Part shown: in pieces, positions 53,628-61,765 of the stretch | Layout: each line of letters opens with the position of its first letter | Numbering within the stretch: position 1 is the stretch's first letter | Origin: Paenalcaligenes sp052103955 | Lineage (GTDB): Bacteria; Pseudomonadota; Gammaproteobacteria; Burkholderiales; Burkholderiaceae_B | Direction of reading: 5' to 3' | Assembly (NCBI GenBank): GCA_052103955.1 | Contig: JBQELO010000001.1 | Coordinates: 186,001-250,000 of the forward strand | DNA: 64,000 nucleotides | Notes under the pieces: generated by a model | Database searches by the model: none | Told to the model about the DNA's origin: nothing | Seen by the model: only the letters and a program-made list of their open reading frames with translations | Translations under genes and position numbers: made by a program

Positions 53628-53984
53628 ATGATTGTTGCTATTACAGCCTTATTCGTCTTTCAATTGATAGGGGAAATCGTTGTCCAATATTTGGGCATTC
53701 CCCTGCCTGGCCCCTTAGCAGGCATGTTACTGCTACTCGCCGCGTTTATCATACGCGGCGGTATCCCTGCTGAACTGGACAAAGCCGGCACCGCCTTATT
53801 GCAGCACCTGATGTTGCTGTTCATTCCTACGGTTACCGGCATTATGCTGTTCTTCGACAAAATTGCCGAAGAATGGCTGCCCTTCATCGTGGGTAACTTG
53901 CTGGCCGTAGCGCTCACCATCTTCTGTACAGCGTTTGTACTGAAAAAACTTATGGCTAAACAAGCAGGTAAGGAAGAACAATGA
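53628..53984 (+). CDS. CidA/LrgA family membrane protein
   Basis: A 118-residue four-helix protein with the family's IGEIVVQYLGIPLPGPLAGM segment and LLQHLMLLFIPTVTGIM. LrgA/CidA proteins are holin-like and affect murein hydrolase activity, and LrgAB-type pairs can also carry pyruvate or glycolate. GGAGAGG precedes the ATG. It overlaps the lrgB-type gene by 4 bp. Confidence 0.9.
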   Translation: MIVAITALFVFQLIGEIVVQYLGIPLPGPLAGMLLLLAAFIIRGGIPAELDKAGTALLQHLMLLFIPTVTGIMLFFDKIAEEWLPFIVGNLLAVALTIFCTAFVLKKLMAKQAGKEEQ

Positions 53985-54715
53985 ACGACGATTTCTTCCG
54001 AATTTGGGTATTTCTAACCGAATCCCCTCTGCTATGGTTAACTCTCACGCTGTGCGTGTACTTGTTCACCCTGACCATATACAAGCGCGCCAACTCGAAC
54101 TCTTTCTTGTTACCAGTACTGACATCAGTAGTGATCTTGGTGCCCATTTTGCAATGGACAGACACCCCTTACGAACACTACTTTGAAGGTGCGCAGTTTA
54201 TTCAGTTGCTGATTGGCCCGGCCACCGTTGCCTTGGCCATTCCGTTGTACAAACAGCTGCAACTGCTACGCCAACACTGGAAGCCTATTATGGCTGCCCT
54301 GTTTGTAGGCACTAACGTAGCTATGTTCAGCACAGTATTTATCGCATGGGCTTTGGGTGGTTCATCCGCCATCATTATTGCCATGATGCCCAAATCGGCC
54401 ACCATGCCTATTGCCATGGCTTTAGTGGATTACTTTGGCAGCGAACCTTCTCTGGCAGCTGTTTCCGTTGCGATTACGGGTATTGGCGGCACCATTATTG
54501 CTGTGCCTTTGCTACGTATGATGAAGGTCACAGACCCCATCACTGAAGGCTTTACACTAGGTCTGACCGCACACGCTATTGGCACCGCTCGCTCTATGCA
54601 GTTAAACCAGACCACAGGCGCTTTTGCTGCCTTGGGCATGAGCTTAACCGGTATTGCCACCGCCTTACTCATGCCTGCTGCCGTCGCTATTGGTCGCGCG
54701 GTAGGTATGCTGTAA
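53981..54715 (+). CDS. LrgB family membrane protein
   Basis: A 244-residue LrgB/CidB protein with about six or seven helices: PLYKQLQLLRQHW, the Gly-rich MMPKSATMPIAMAL and FTLGLTAHAIGTARSM. It is the expected partner of the LrgA-type protein, whose stop it overlaps (ATGA). Whether the pair works in lysis control or as a small-acid transporter is not clear. It ends 3 bp before the convergent ampG. Confidence 0.92.
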   Translation: MNDDFFRIWVFLTESPLLWLTLTLCVYLFTLTIYKRANSNSFLLPVLTSVVILVPILQWTDTPYEHYFEGAQFIQLLIGPATVALAIPLYKQLQLLRQHWKPIMAALFVGTNVAMFSTVFIAWALGGSSAIIIAMMPKSATMPIAMALVDYFGSEPSLAAVSVAITGIGGTIIAVPLLRMMKVTDPITEGFTLGLTAHAIGTARSMQLNQTTGAFAALGMSLTGIATALLMPAAVAIGRAVGML

Positions 54716-54718
54716 TGA

Positions 54719-55948
54719 TTATGCGTGATCCAACGCTAGGATCTGTTTCTTGCGCAAACGCAGCAAGAACAGTCCTGGCAAGGCAATCACAATAGTGACC
54801 AAGAAGAAAGTCGGCCAGCCTAAGCCTTCTACTAGGAATGGGGTTAGCGGGCCTGCCAAGTAAGTACGCCCCACGGCTGCTAAGGCGGATAACAAGGCAA
54901 ACTGCGTGGCTGAGAACTGCCTATTACACAGCGCCATCAACAACGCCACAGACGCTACCGTACCCAAGCCACCGCACAGATTTTCTAAGCCCACCACAAC
55001 GGCCATTAGCCATAGTTCAGACGGGTTCACTGCCAAGACCCAGTAGCCTAGATTAGACACTGCCTGCAAAATACCAAACAACATTAAGGCCCTATACAGC
55101 CCTAGTCTGGCCATCATGCTGCCACCCAACAGTGCCCCTGCAATGGTGCTTGCTAAGCCAAAAATTTTGTTGATATAGCCGATCTCGCTTAGGCTAAACC
55201 CCGCACCACGAATTAAAAAGGTGGTGGATAAGGCCCCAGCAAACGCATCGCCCAGCTTATACAGCACAATCAACAGCAATAAGCTTAGCGCCCCCTCGCG
55301 GGAAAAAAACTCTTTAAACGGCTCTACGACGGCATCGCGCAAATTACGCGGCGGCTTCACTTTAAGCTCAGGCTCGGGGGCCAACAACGTCGCCACCATA
55401 CACCCCGCCATTAGCAAGCCCATGAGCATATAGGTGTACTGCCAGCCTAACCACTTATCGGCCAAGATTAAGGCCAAACCACTGGATACCAGCATGGCTA
55501 CCCGGTAGCCCAACACCCGTAAAGCAGCCCCTGCCGCCCGTTCGTCTTGATGCAATACATCGGTGCTGTAGGCATCAAAAGCGATATCTTGCGTGGCTGA
55601 CATAAAGGCTACAAACACCGCCAAGAGCGCCAGCGGCATAAGACTCGTACCGGGAGATAAAAACCCCATGCCCACAATGGACAGTGCCAGTAATAACTGC
55701 GAGATTAGAATCCAACCGCGCCTGCGCCCCAGTATAGGGAAGGCAAAACGGTCAATTAACGGCGCCCACAGAAACTTCAGTGTGTATGCAGACCCCACCA
55801 GCGTCAAAAAGCCAATTTGCGTCAAACTGACATTTTCTACGGTAGCCCAAGCCTGTAGCGTCCCACTGGTTAGTGCCAGTGGCAAGCCACTCGCAAACCC
55901 CAGCGCCAGCAATGACAATACTCGTGGACTGGCATAGGGAGACGCCAT
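54719..55948 (-). CDS. ampG: AmpG-type muropeptide permease (MFS)
   Basis: A 409-residue, 12-helix MFS protein of the AmpG family: LLALGFASGLPLALTSGTLQAW at the N-terminus, LWAPLIDRF, RRRGWILISQ and ATQDIAFDAYSTDVL. It returns anhydro-muropeptides released by lytic transglycosylases such as Slt (27113-29218) to the cytosol. It follows metW by 16 bp on the opposite side of its stop but faces the same direction downstream of metXW, so read-through is possible. Confidence 0.9.
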   Translation of the reverse strand: MASPYASPRVLSLLALGFASGLPLALTSGTLQAWATVENVSLTQIGFLTLVGSAYTLKFLWAPLIDRFAFPILGRRRGWILISQLLLALSIVGMGFLSPGTSLMPLALLAVFVAFMSATQDIAFDAYSTDVLHQDERAAGAALRVLGYRVAMLVSSGLALILADKWLGWQYTYMLMGLLMAGCMVATLLAPEPELKVKPPRNLRDAVVEPFKEFFSREGALSLLLLIVLYKLGDAFAGALSTTFLIRGAGFSLSEIGYINKIFGLASTIAGALLGGSMMARLGLYRALMLFGILQAVSNLGYWVLAVNPSELWLMAVVVGLENLCGGLGTVASVALLMALCNRQFSATQFALLSALAAVGRTYLAGPLTPFLVEGLGWPTFFLVTIVIALPGLFLLRLRKKQILALDHA

Positions 55949-55964
55949 GATTTAAGACCTTTAT

Positions 55965-56582
55965 CTAAGCTGCCGCATGCGGCGATTCAAAACGGTACAC
56001 AGCCAGACGGCTACGTAAACTAGGCAACACACGTACTTCCGCATCGTTGCCAAACGCAGCTCGGTGTGTAATACGCAAATTCAATGAGCGGGCTAAATCT
56101 TCAAAATCTTTGAACGTGCACAAGTGAATATTGGGTGTGTCATACCATTGGTACGGCATTTCACCCGACACTGGCATACGCCCCGCCAAAATGGACAACC
56201 CATGTGACCAGTGCCCAAAGTTAGGGAAGGAGACAATACCAAACCGTGCCACACGCGCCATTTCACGCAAAATATGCTCGGTATTCACCATGGATTGCAG
56301 TGTTTTGGACAGCACCACCGTGTCAAAAGACTGGTCGGTGAACAAGGCCAAGCCTTGCTCCAAGTCTTGCTGAATCACCGGCACACCACGACGCACACAC
56401 CCAATCATGGCTTGTGGATGGCGCTCTACCCCTATGCCATCTACCTGCAAGGAATCACGCAAATGCGCCAATAACTTGCCATCTGCACAGCCCAAATCCA
56501 GCACGCTGGACTCCGGCGTAATCCACGACGCAATACGTTGTAAGTCAGGGCGTTGTGCCAAGGAAGCTGCGTGTATGCTCAT
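55965..56582 (-). CDS. metW: Methionine biosynthesis protein MetW
   Basis: A 205-residue methyltransferase-fold protein. SVLDLGCADGKLLAHL is the SAM-type loop; IQQDLEQGLALF, VVLSKTLQSM and FPNFGHWSHGLSILAGRMPVS are the MetW signature parts. It partners MetX in many proteobacteria and can be required for or stimulate its activity. It overlaps metX by 4 bp (ATGA). Confidence 0.94.
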   Translation of the reverse strand: MSIHAASLAQRPDLQRIASWITPESSVLDLGCADGKLLAHLRDSLQVDGIGVERHPQAMIGCVRRGVPVIQQDLEQGLALFTDQSFDTVVLSKTLQSMVNTEHILREMARVARFGIVSFPNFGHWSHGLSILAGRMPVSGEMPYQWYDTPNIHLCTFKDFEDLARSLNLRITHRAAFGNDAEVRVLPSLRSRLAVYRFESPHAAA

Positions 56583-57814
56583 GCCAATACTCCCGTTACG
56601 CTAGCACGGGCACCCAGCCCCATTGTTTCTGCAATATGGTCATAGTACCCCTGCACCACACCATGATAACGTTCGTCATCCAGCAAAAACGCATCATGGC
56701 CGTGCGGTGCATCCACTTCGGCATACGTTACCGACAAACGGTTTTTCAACAATGCCTGCACAATTTCTCGTGAACACTCTGGCGAGAAACGCCAGTCCGT
56801 CGTAAATGACACCAACAAAAATTTCGCCTGCACGTGCGCCAAGGCCTTAGCCAAATCACCGTTATGCAGTCGCGACGGATCAAAATAATCCAACGCCCTC
56901 GTAATCAGCAAGTAGGTATTTGCATCAAAATAGGTAGAGAACTTCTCTCCCTGGTAGCGCAAGTAAGATTCCACCTCGAATTCCACATCGTACCCATAGC
57001 GGTACGCGTGTCCATCTAAGGGGTTGCGCTGGCTACGCCCGAATTTCTCGGCCATCACAGTATCAGACAAATAGGTAATGTGGCCCAACATGCGTGCTAC
57101 ACCTAAGCCACTACGCGGCACCGTATTGTGTGCATAGTAATCCCCAGCATGAAACTCAGGATCCGAAATAATGGCACGGCGGGCCACTTCGTTAAACGCG
57201 ATATTTTGTGCGCTTAATCTAGGTGTACTGGCAATCACAATGCAGTTTTCTAGGCGTTCTGGCTGGCTAATGGCCCACTCTAAGGCTTGCATGCCACCCA
57301 ATGACCCGCCCATGACAGCGGCGAACTTTTGAATGCCAAAATAATCCGCCAAGCGCGCCTGAGCATTGACCCAGTCCTCTACGGTCAGAATAGGGAAGTC
57401 CGCGCCCCACGGCTTGTCGGTTGCCGGATTTGTAGAGGCTGGCCCGGTAGAGCCAAAGCATGAACCTATGTTATTCACACCAATCACAAAGAAACGGTCG
57501 GTGTCTAGGGGTTTGCCGGGACCAACCATGTTGTCCCACCAGCCTATGTTTTTAGGATTCGCAGCGTCGATACCAGCCACGTGGTGCGACGCATTTAGCG
57601 CATGACACACCAACACCGCATTGCTGCGATCGGCATTCAACGTGCCGTAGCTCTCCACGCACAGTTCATACTGTGGCAATACTTGGCCACTTTTCAGCAG
57701 CAAAGGCTCTGAAAAACCAATGATCTCAGGTTTAACAATGCCCACTGAACCGTCAGGAACAATGGCATCAGACAAGCCTGCCGAAGCAGGAATAGAATTA
57801 GCAGTAGTACCCAT
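56579..57814 (-). CDS. metX: Homoserine O-acyltransferase MetX
   Basis: A 411-residue alpha/beta-hydrolase enzyme of the MetX family. GSCFGSTGP carries the oxyanion region, FAAVMGGSLGGMQALEW the nucleophile Ser, and the Asp and His are near FTTDWRFSP and DAPHGHDAFLL. Family members use acetyl- or succinyl-CoA, and I cannot tell which from sequence alone. With metW it starts the methionine branch from homoserine. A SAM-II-type riboswitch covers its ribosome site. Confidence 0.94.
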   Translation of the reverse strand: MGTTANSIPASAGLSDAIVPDGSVGIVKPEIIGFSEPLLLKSGQVLPQYELCVESYGTLNADRSNAVLVCHALNASHHVAGIDAANPKNIGWWDNMVGPGKPLDTDRFFVIGVNNIGSCFGSTGPASTNPATDKPWGADFPILTVEDWVNAQARLADYFGIQKFAAVMGGSLGGMQALEWAISQPERLENCIVIASTPRLSAQNIAFNEVARRAIISDPEFHAGDYYAHNTVPRSGLGVARMLGHITYLSDTVMAEKFGRSQRNPLDGHAYRYGYDVEFEVESYLRYQGEKFSTYFDANTYLLITRALDYFDPSRLHNGDLAKALAHVQAKFLLVSFTTDWRFSPECSREIVQALLKNRLSVTYAEVDAPHGHDAFLLDDERYHGVVQGYYDHIAETMGLGARASVTGVLA

Positions 57815-57819
57815 AGGGA

Positions 57820-57872
57820 CCTCTTTAGCTGGATTTATGGAGCGCCCGCAAGCGGATCAGGCAAATCGGCGC
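57820..57872 (-). ncRNA. SAM-II-type riboswitch upstream of metX
   Basis: On the minus strand the H-type pseudoknot elements occur in order: GCGC, CGATTT, a loop, GCTTGC, then GGGCGC closing the first stem, then ATAAAT, AGCTAAA and GAGG. This fits the SAM-II pattern (GCGC-NGATTT ... GCGC ... ATAAAT-N2-AGCTAAA-N-AGG). The terminal AGAGG is also the metX ribosome site, five bases before the ATG, so SAM binding should block translation. SAM-V shares the core and is the alternative. Confidence 0.88.
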
Positions 57873-58034
57873 AAACAAATGAATTGATCGCTAAAAGTGT
57901 ATCACTTGGCGTTCACTTACACAGCCCTCCCCCTGCTTTTTTTGGTCAAAGCCTACCTGATCAGCATATACTGCTTTAATTCCTATCAAACTAGTACTAT
58001 TTAGTCGCTATATCCAACCCCCGTGGTGGCCTCA

Positions 58035-59600
58035 ATGAATACTCGCTCCAGCCGACTCCACGTCCTTCAAAATCAACCCGATATTCTGCGCACCTTACGG
58101 CGTGGTATCGAGAAAGAAGGCCTGCGTGTTGATACGTCTGCACATCTGTCTTTACGCCCGCACCCTGTTGCCTTGGGCTCTGCTCTGACCAATGAGCACA
58201 TCACTACAGACTACTCAGAATCTCTGCTGGAGTTAATCACGGGCACGCACCACGATGTGGCTAGCCTGATGGATGAGCTGCAATCCATTCATATTTTCAC
58301 AGCCCAGGGTATAGACACTGAAACCATGTGGAATCAGTCTATGCCTGCTTTGCTGCCAGAAGAAGCCGATATTCCCATCGCATGGTATGGCAAATCCAAT
58401 GTGGGCATGATGAAGCACATTTACCGACGTGGCTTGGCCGAGCGTTACGGTAAACGCATGCAATGTATTGCTGGTATTCACTACAACTTCTCGCTGCCCG
58501 ACACACTGTGGCCGCTGTTGGGTTTTGATGGACTAGATTTACAAGAACAACGCTCTACAGGTTATCTGGCACTGATCCGTAACTTCACCCGTTACTCCTG
58601 GTTGCTGATGTACTTGTTTGGTGCATCACCAGTGGTGTCCAGCGGCTTCCTAAAAGGTCACAATCTATCCCTAGAAAAGATAGCCCCCGACAGCTACACC
58701 TTGCCCTGGGCGACTAGTTTGCGCATGAGCGATCTGGGTTACCAAAACAAAGAAGCACAAGCCGAACTACAGCTGTGCTACAACGATCTGGACACCTTTC
58801 TGATGCGCATGCTGCACGCTACGCGCACACCGTGGCCTGACTACGAACGTATTGGCACCCACCGTAATGGCGAGTGGATACAGCTCAATACCAATATTTT
58901 GCAGATAGAAAACGAGTACTACTCCAACATACGCCCTAAACGCACCACACAATCTGGCGAGCGCCCATCTGCCGCGCTGGCTCAACGTGGCGTGGAGTAT
59001 GTGGAAGTACGTTGTTTAGACATTGATCCCTACGCACCACTAGGTATCAGCGAACAAAGCTGTCACTTCCTCGATACCTTCCTGCTGTTCTGTACACTGG
59101 AGTCCAGCGATGAATTCCCGAACAACGGTTTCTGTCAGCACAGTAAGAACAACTTTGCGCAGGTAGTGCGTGAAGGCCGTAAACCCGGCCTGATTTTGAA
59201 CACACCAGAGCACGGTAGCATTAGCCTCAAAGACTGGGGCCTGAAATTGCTAGCAGATATGGAACCTTATGCCGACCTCTTGGATCAGCATCTGCAAACC
59301 GGGCACGCGCACCGCGACGCCCTGAATGCTCAAAAACACAAGCTACAAGACCCTGAGAACACACCATCCGCACAGCTTTTGCGTGACTTGAGTGGCTCAG
59401 GCCTTAGTTTCTTGGACTTCACCTTGCAACAAAGCCAAGCGCATCGTCAGCACTTATTGGACACGGCTTTGTGCCCTAAACGCCAAGCGGCCTACGAGCA
59501 AGCGGCTACAGCATCGCTAACCCTGCAAGAAAACATTGAAGCAGCCCAAGCCAATCAAAGCTTCGAAGACTACCTAAGCTCCTTTGAAACCACTAACTAA
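58035..59600 (+). CDS. gshA: Glutamate-cysteine ligase
   Basis: A 521-residue gamma-proteobacterial-type GshA, first enzyme of glutathione synthesis. RTLRRGIEKEGLRVD at the N-terminus, ITTDYSESLLELITG, GIHYNFSLPDTLWPLL and EVRCLDIDPYAPLGI are conserved parts of the active site. The ATG at 58035 is preferred; two GTG codons at 58023 and 58026 are in frame. The length is close to E. coli GshA (518). Confidence 0.94.
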   Translation: MNTRSSRLHVLQNQPDILRTLRRGIEKEGLRVDTSAHLSLRPHPVALGSALTNEHITTDYSESLLELITGTHHDVASLMDELQSIHIFTAQGIDTETMWNQSMPALLPEEADIPIAWYGKSNVGMMKHIYRRGLAERYGKRMQCIAGIHYNFSLPDTLWPLLGFDGLDLQEQRSTGYLALIRNFTRYSWLLMYLFGASPVVSSGFLKGHNLSLEKIAPDSYTLPWATSLRMSDLGYQNKEAQAELQLCYNDLDTFLMRMLHATRTPWPDYERIGTHRNGEWIQLNTNILQIENEYYSNIRPKRTTQSGERPSAALAQRGVEYVEVRCLDIDPYAPLGISEQSCHFLDTFLLFCTLESSDEFPNNGFCQHSKNNFAQVVREGRKPGLILNTPEHGSISLKDWGLKLLADMEPYADLLDQHLQTGHAHRDALNAQKHKLQDPENTPSAQLLRDLSGSGLSFLDFTLQQSQAHRQHLLDTALCPKRQAAYEQAATASLTLQENIEAAQANQSFEDYLSSFETTN

Positions 59601-59618
59601 GTAGCCCGGTAGACAATA

Positions 59619-59655
59619 AAAAAGCAGAACCTAGTAATCAGGTTCTGCTTTTTTT
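59619..59655. terminator. Bidirectional terminator between gshA and the cytochrome c gene
   Basis: A 15-bp perfect stem (AAAAAAGCAGAACCT and its complement) with loop AGTAATC and T-runs on both strands. Confidence 0.92.
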
Positions 59656-59685
59656 GTATGCTGCTACCCAGAAATACGACTAGCG

Positions 59686-60243
59686 TTACTCAGATGCTAC
59701 TTCGTCTTCTGCTGGGGCTGCTGGCTCGTCGAAACCGGCACCGGCTTCATTCGCCATGTACACCATTGCACGTGCAACTTCGATGTCTTCTAGGTTAGCG
59801 TTACCACCACGTGCAGGCATAGCACCTTTACCGTTTAGTGCCACGCTCAACATCGCGTCGTAACCTTGTTGTACAAATGGAGCCCAAGCTTCTGCACTAC
59901 CAAACAGCGGTGCACCAGCAACCGCTGCGGCATGACAGGTCGCACAGGTGGAGTTGTACACTTCTTTACCTGTTTTCAGTACTTTAGGGCCTTCAGCAAC
60001 AACTTCTGCTGGTCCCAATACAAAACCTGCTACAGGTTGAATACGCGCAGCAATCGCTTCATGTGCTTGGTCGTTGTAGCTGGCGCCTGCTTTCAAACCT
60101 ACCGAAAACAAATTAACCAACATGACAACCATCGCGATAGGCACAATTACGGCCAATATCACGACCAGCACGATTTGCTGTAAAGAAAATTTTGGGCCTT
60201 GCTGGCCGCTTTGATTATTATGGAGTTGTTCCGTATTGCTCAT
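59686..60243 (-). CDS. Membrane-anchored cytochrome c (c5-like)
   Basis: A 185-residue protein. An N-terminal membrane anchor (residues 20-50, IVLVVILAVIVPIAMVVML) is followed by an alpha-helical linker and a single class I haem domain with CATCH at about residue 106 and the axial Met in KGAMPARGG. An acidic tail closes it. It resembles cytochrome c5/c555 electron carriers to terminal oxidases. The ATG at 60243 is used; the frame runs on to 60258. Confidence 0.9.
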   Translation of the reverse strand: MSNTEQLHNNQSGQQGPKFSLQQIVLVVILAVIVPIAMVVMLVNLFSVGLKAGASYNDQAHEAIAARIQPVAGFVLGPAEVVAEGPKVLKTGKEVYNSTCATCHAAAVAGAPLFGSAEAWAPFVQQGYDAMLSVALNGKGAMPARGGNANLEDIEVARAMVYMANEAGAGFDEPAAPAEDEVASE

Positions 60244-60484
60244 AATCGGATCCCGCAAATTTGAACAGTAACAGGCGACAACTCGTTACGAGCCACGCCA
60301 AAATTAAAGACGCATACACGTACTGCCAGACCTACGCTTCCCTTCTAGGCAATCCGTACATAGTGACCAACATCGCATTATAGCGGACTGCACCCAACTT
60401 GTACGCACACCTTGCGCTAACGTGCCGTCTACACCCTATAGCTTTCAGCATTTTTTCCAAAAACAAGGTAAAATAGCGAGTTCC

Positions 60485-60559
60485 GCGACCATAGTTCAAT
60501 GGATAGAATTAGAGTTTCCGAAGCTCTCGATACAGGTTCGATTCCTGTTGGTCGCGCCA
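60485..60559 (+). tRNA. tRNA-Arg (anticodon CCG)
   Basis: A complete cloverleaf: acceptor GCGACCA/TGGTCGC, D arm with GTTCAATGGATAGAAT, anticodon stem AGAGT/GCTCT-type pairing around TTCCGAA (anticodon CCG, reading CGG), T arm with GGTTCGATTCC, and discriminator G followed by an encoded CCA. No integrase or mobile element lies next to it. Confidence 0.96.
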
Positions 60560-60604
60560 GATAAAATGCTCCGGTTTCTCCGTCGCAGCAGCAAAACACC
60601 TCTC

Positions 60605-61354
60605 TTACACGTTCTCAAACACTGATTTTACGTCGCCCTCTGCAAAAATCAGTGTGAACACATGTGCGGTGTTACCCACTTCTTGTATGTGTAGCTCTAG
60701 GCTATCGCCGTGTAAAGTAGCGCGACTTAGCTCTACCTCTGTATCACCTATCCACGCCGTACCAGTGATTTCTTGGAAGCTTTGCTGTAATTCCACATAG
60801 TAGGTCTTACCATCTAAGCCTTCCCATTCCCACGCGCCTTCCACCTGAGCCGGTACCACCCATTTGTAAATGCTAATGCCGCTAAGCTCTAGCTCTTCGT
60901 CAGCTTTCCAGTCACCCATGCTGAATGCATGAGAAATAATACGCGTGCCGGGGCGTAATTCACTAAGCAAGCGGGGGCGTAAATCTAGATTCACAGCCTC
61001 TAACAAATAAAGCGTTACTACCGTGGCATCGCTAATATCTACCGTGAAGATGCTTTCTTCTATGAAATCCACCAAATGCTCTACACGGGCATGGGCTGCA
61101 TTTTCCATGGCATCGGCAACGCGCAATGGGTCCATTTCTACGCCTATGCCTTGCGCACCGTAAACTTTGGCAGCCGCAATCACAATACGGCCATCGCCAC
61201 AACCCAAGTCATACAACACATCTTTAGCCTTAACTCGGGCCAGCCCCAGCATTTTCTTGATGACGCTGTCATCCGTAGGCACGAATGGCACATCTAGCAG
61301 TATCTCTGGCCCTGCAGAAATGTCATCCAGGTCGTCAATTAAGTCTCTAAACAT
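60605..61354 (-). CDS. Class I SAM-dependent methyltransferase-like protein
   Basis: A 249-residue protein. The SAM loop is VLYDLGCGDGRIVIAA (about residues 45-60) preceded by VPFVPTDDSVIKKML, and GIGVEMDP forms the second strand. This N-terminal part resembles a broad family of lysine or lipid methyltransferases. The C-terminal half (from about 165) is a beta-rich domain around WVVPAQVEGAWEWEG that I do not recognise. The frame stays open to 61648 but the extra 98 codons overlap the next gene antiparallel-free spacer and ybdD, so the ATG at 61354 is chosen. Target unknown. Confidence 0.75.
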   Translation of the reverse strand: MFRDLIDDLDDISAGPEILLDVPFVPTDDSVIKKMLGLARVKAKDVLYDLGCGDGRIVIAAAKVYGAQGIGVEMDPLRVADAMENAAHARVEHLVDFIEESIFTVDISDATVVTLYLLEAVNLDLRPRLLSELRPGTRIISHAFSMGDWKADEELELSGISIYKWVVPAQVEGAWEWEGLDGKTYYVELQQSFQEITGTAWIGDTEVELSRATLHGDSLELHIQEVGNTAHVFTLIFAEGDVKSVFENV

Positions 61355-61526
61355 TGGCAACACCCTATAAAAATGCAGTGCGTGGCACTTACCCCGCCCT
61401 ACCAGAGTAGCGTACTGCATGGTTAATGAAAACACCCCACTCGTAGAAGAGGCCTTCCACGGTGGGGCGCTGTGTAGATCAGGTGAGGATGTAGTGGTCG
61501 TAGCGCCACGCGCTACGACTTGGAAC

Positions 61527-61763
61527 TTAGCAGCACATAATTCTGCCCTTACCGCCATAACGCGCGGCCTGCCGCTCTTTAAAAAAAGTAGCGTAGTCCA
61601 TAGGCTCTTGATCGGGATGCGTGGCTTGCATGTGTTTAACATACACATCGTAATCCGGCACTCCTACCATTAGCCGCAGGGTACGCCCCAGATAACGCCC
61701 AGTTTGCGCACCTGTTTGGGTGGCCGAGCGTGCAAAGCTGGTAAATAGTCCTGTCGTTTTCAT
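61527..61763 (-). CDS. YbdD/YjiX family small protein
   Basis: A 78-residue YbdD/YjiX protein. GRYLGRTLRLMVGVPDYDVYVKHM and the C-terminal ARYGGKGRIMCC are the family hallmarks, the latter in a KGR-CC form (longer runs shortened here). It nearly always follows cstA or btsT and is 2 bp after cstA here. It is thought to support the pyruvate/peptide transporter, though its job is not clear. Confidence 0.92.
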   Translation of the reverse strand: MKTTGLFTSFARSATQTGAQTGRYLGRTLRLMVGVPDYDVYVKHMQATHPDQEPMDYATFFKERQAARYGGKGRIMCC

Positions 61764-61765
61764 GG

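Noticed and set aside
60485..60559. tRNA-Arg as an integration site
   Set aside because: No integrase, no partial tRNA repeat and no change of gene content is visible beside it.
61355..61648. 98-residue N-terminal extension of the methyltransferase
   Set aside because: It overlaps the ybdD gene and its spacer in another frame and has no family match; the ATG at 61354 begins the recognisable domain.
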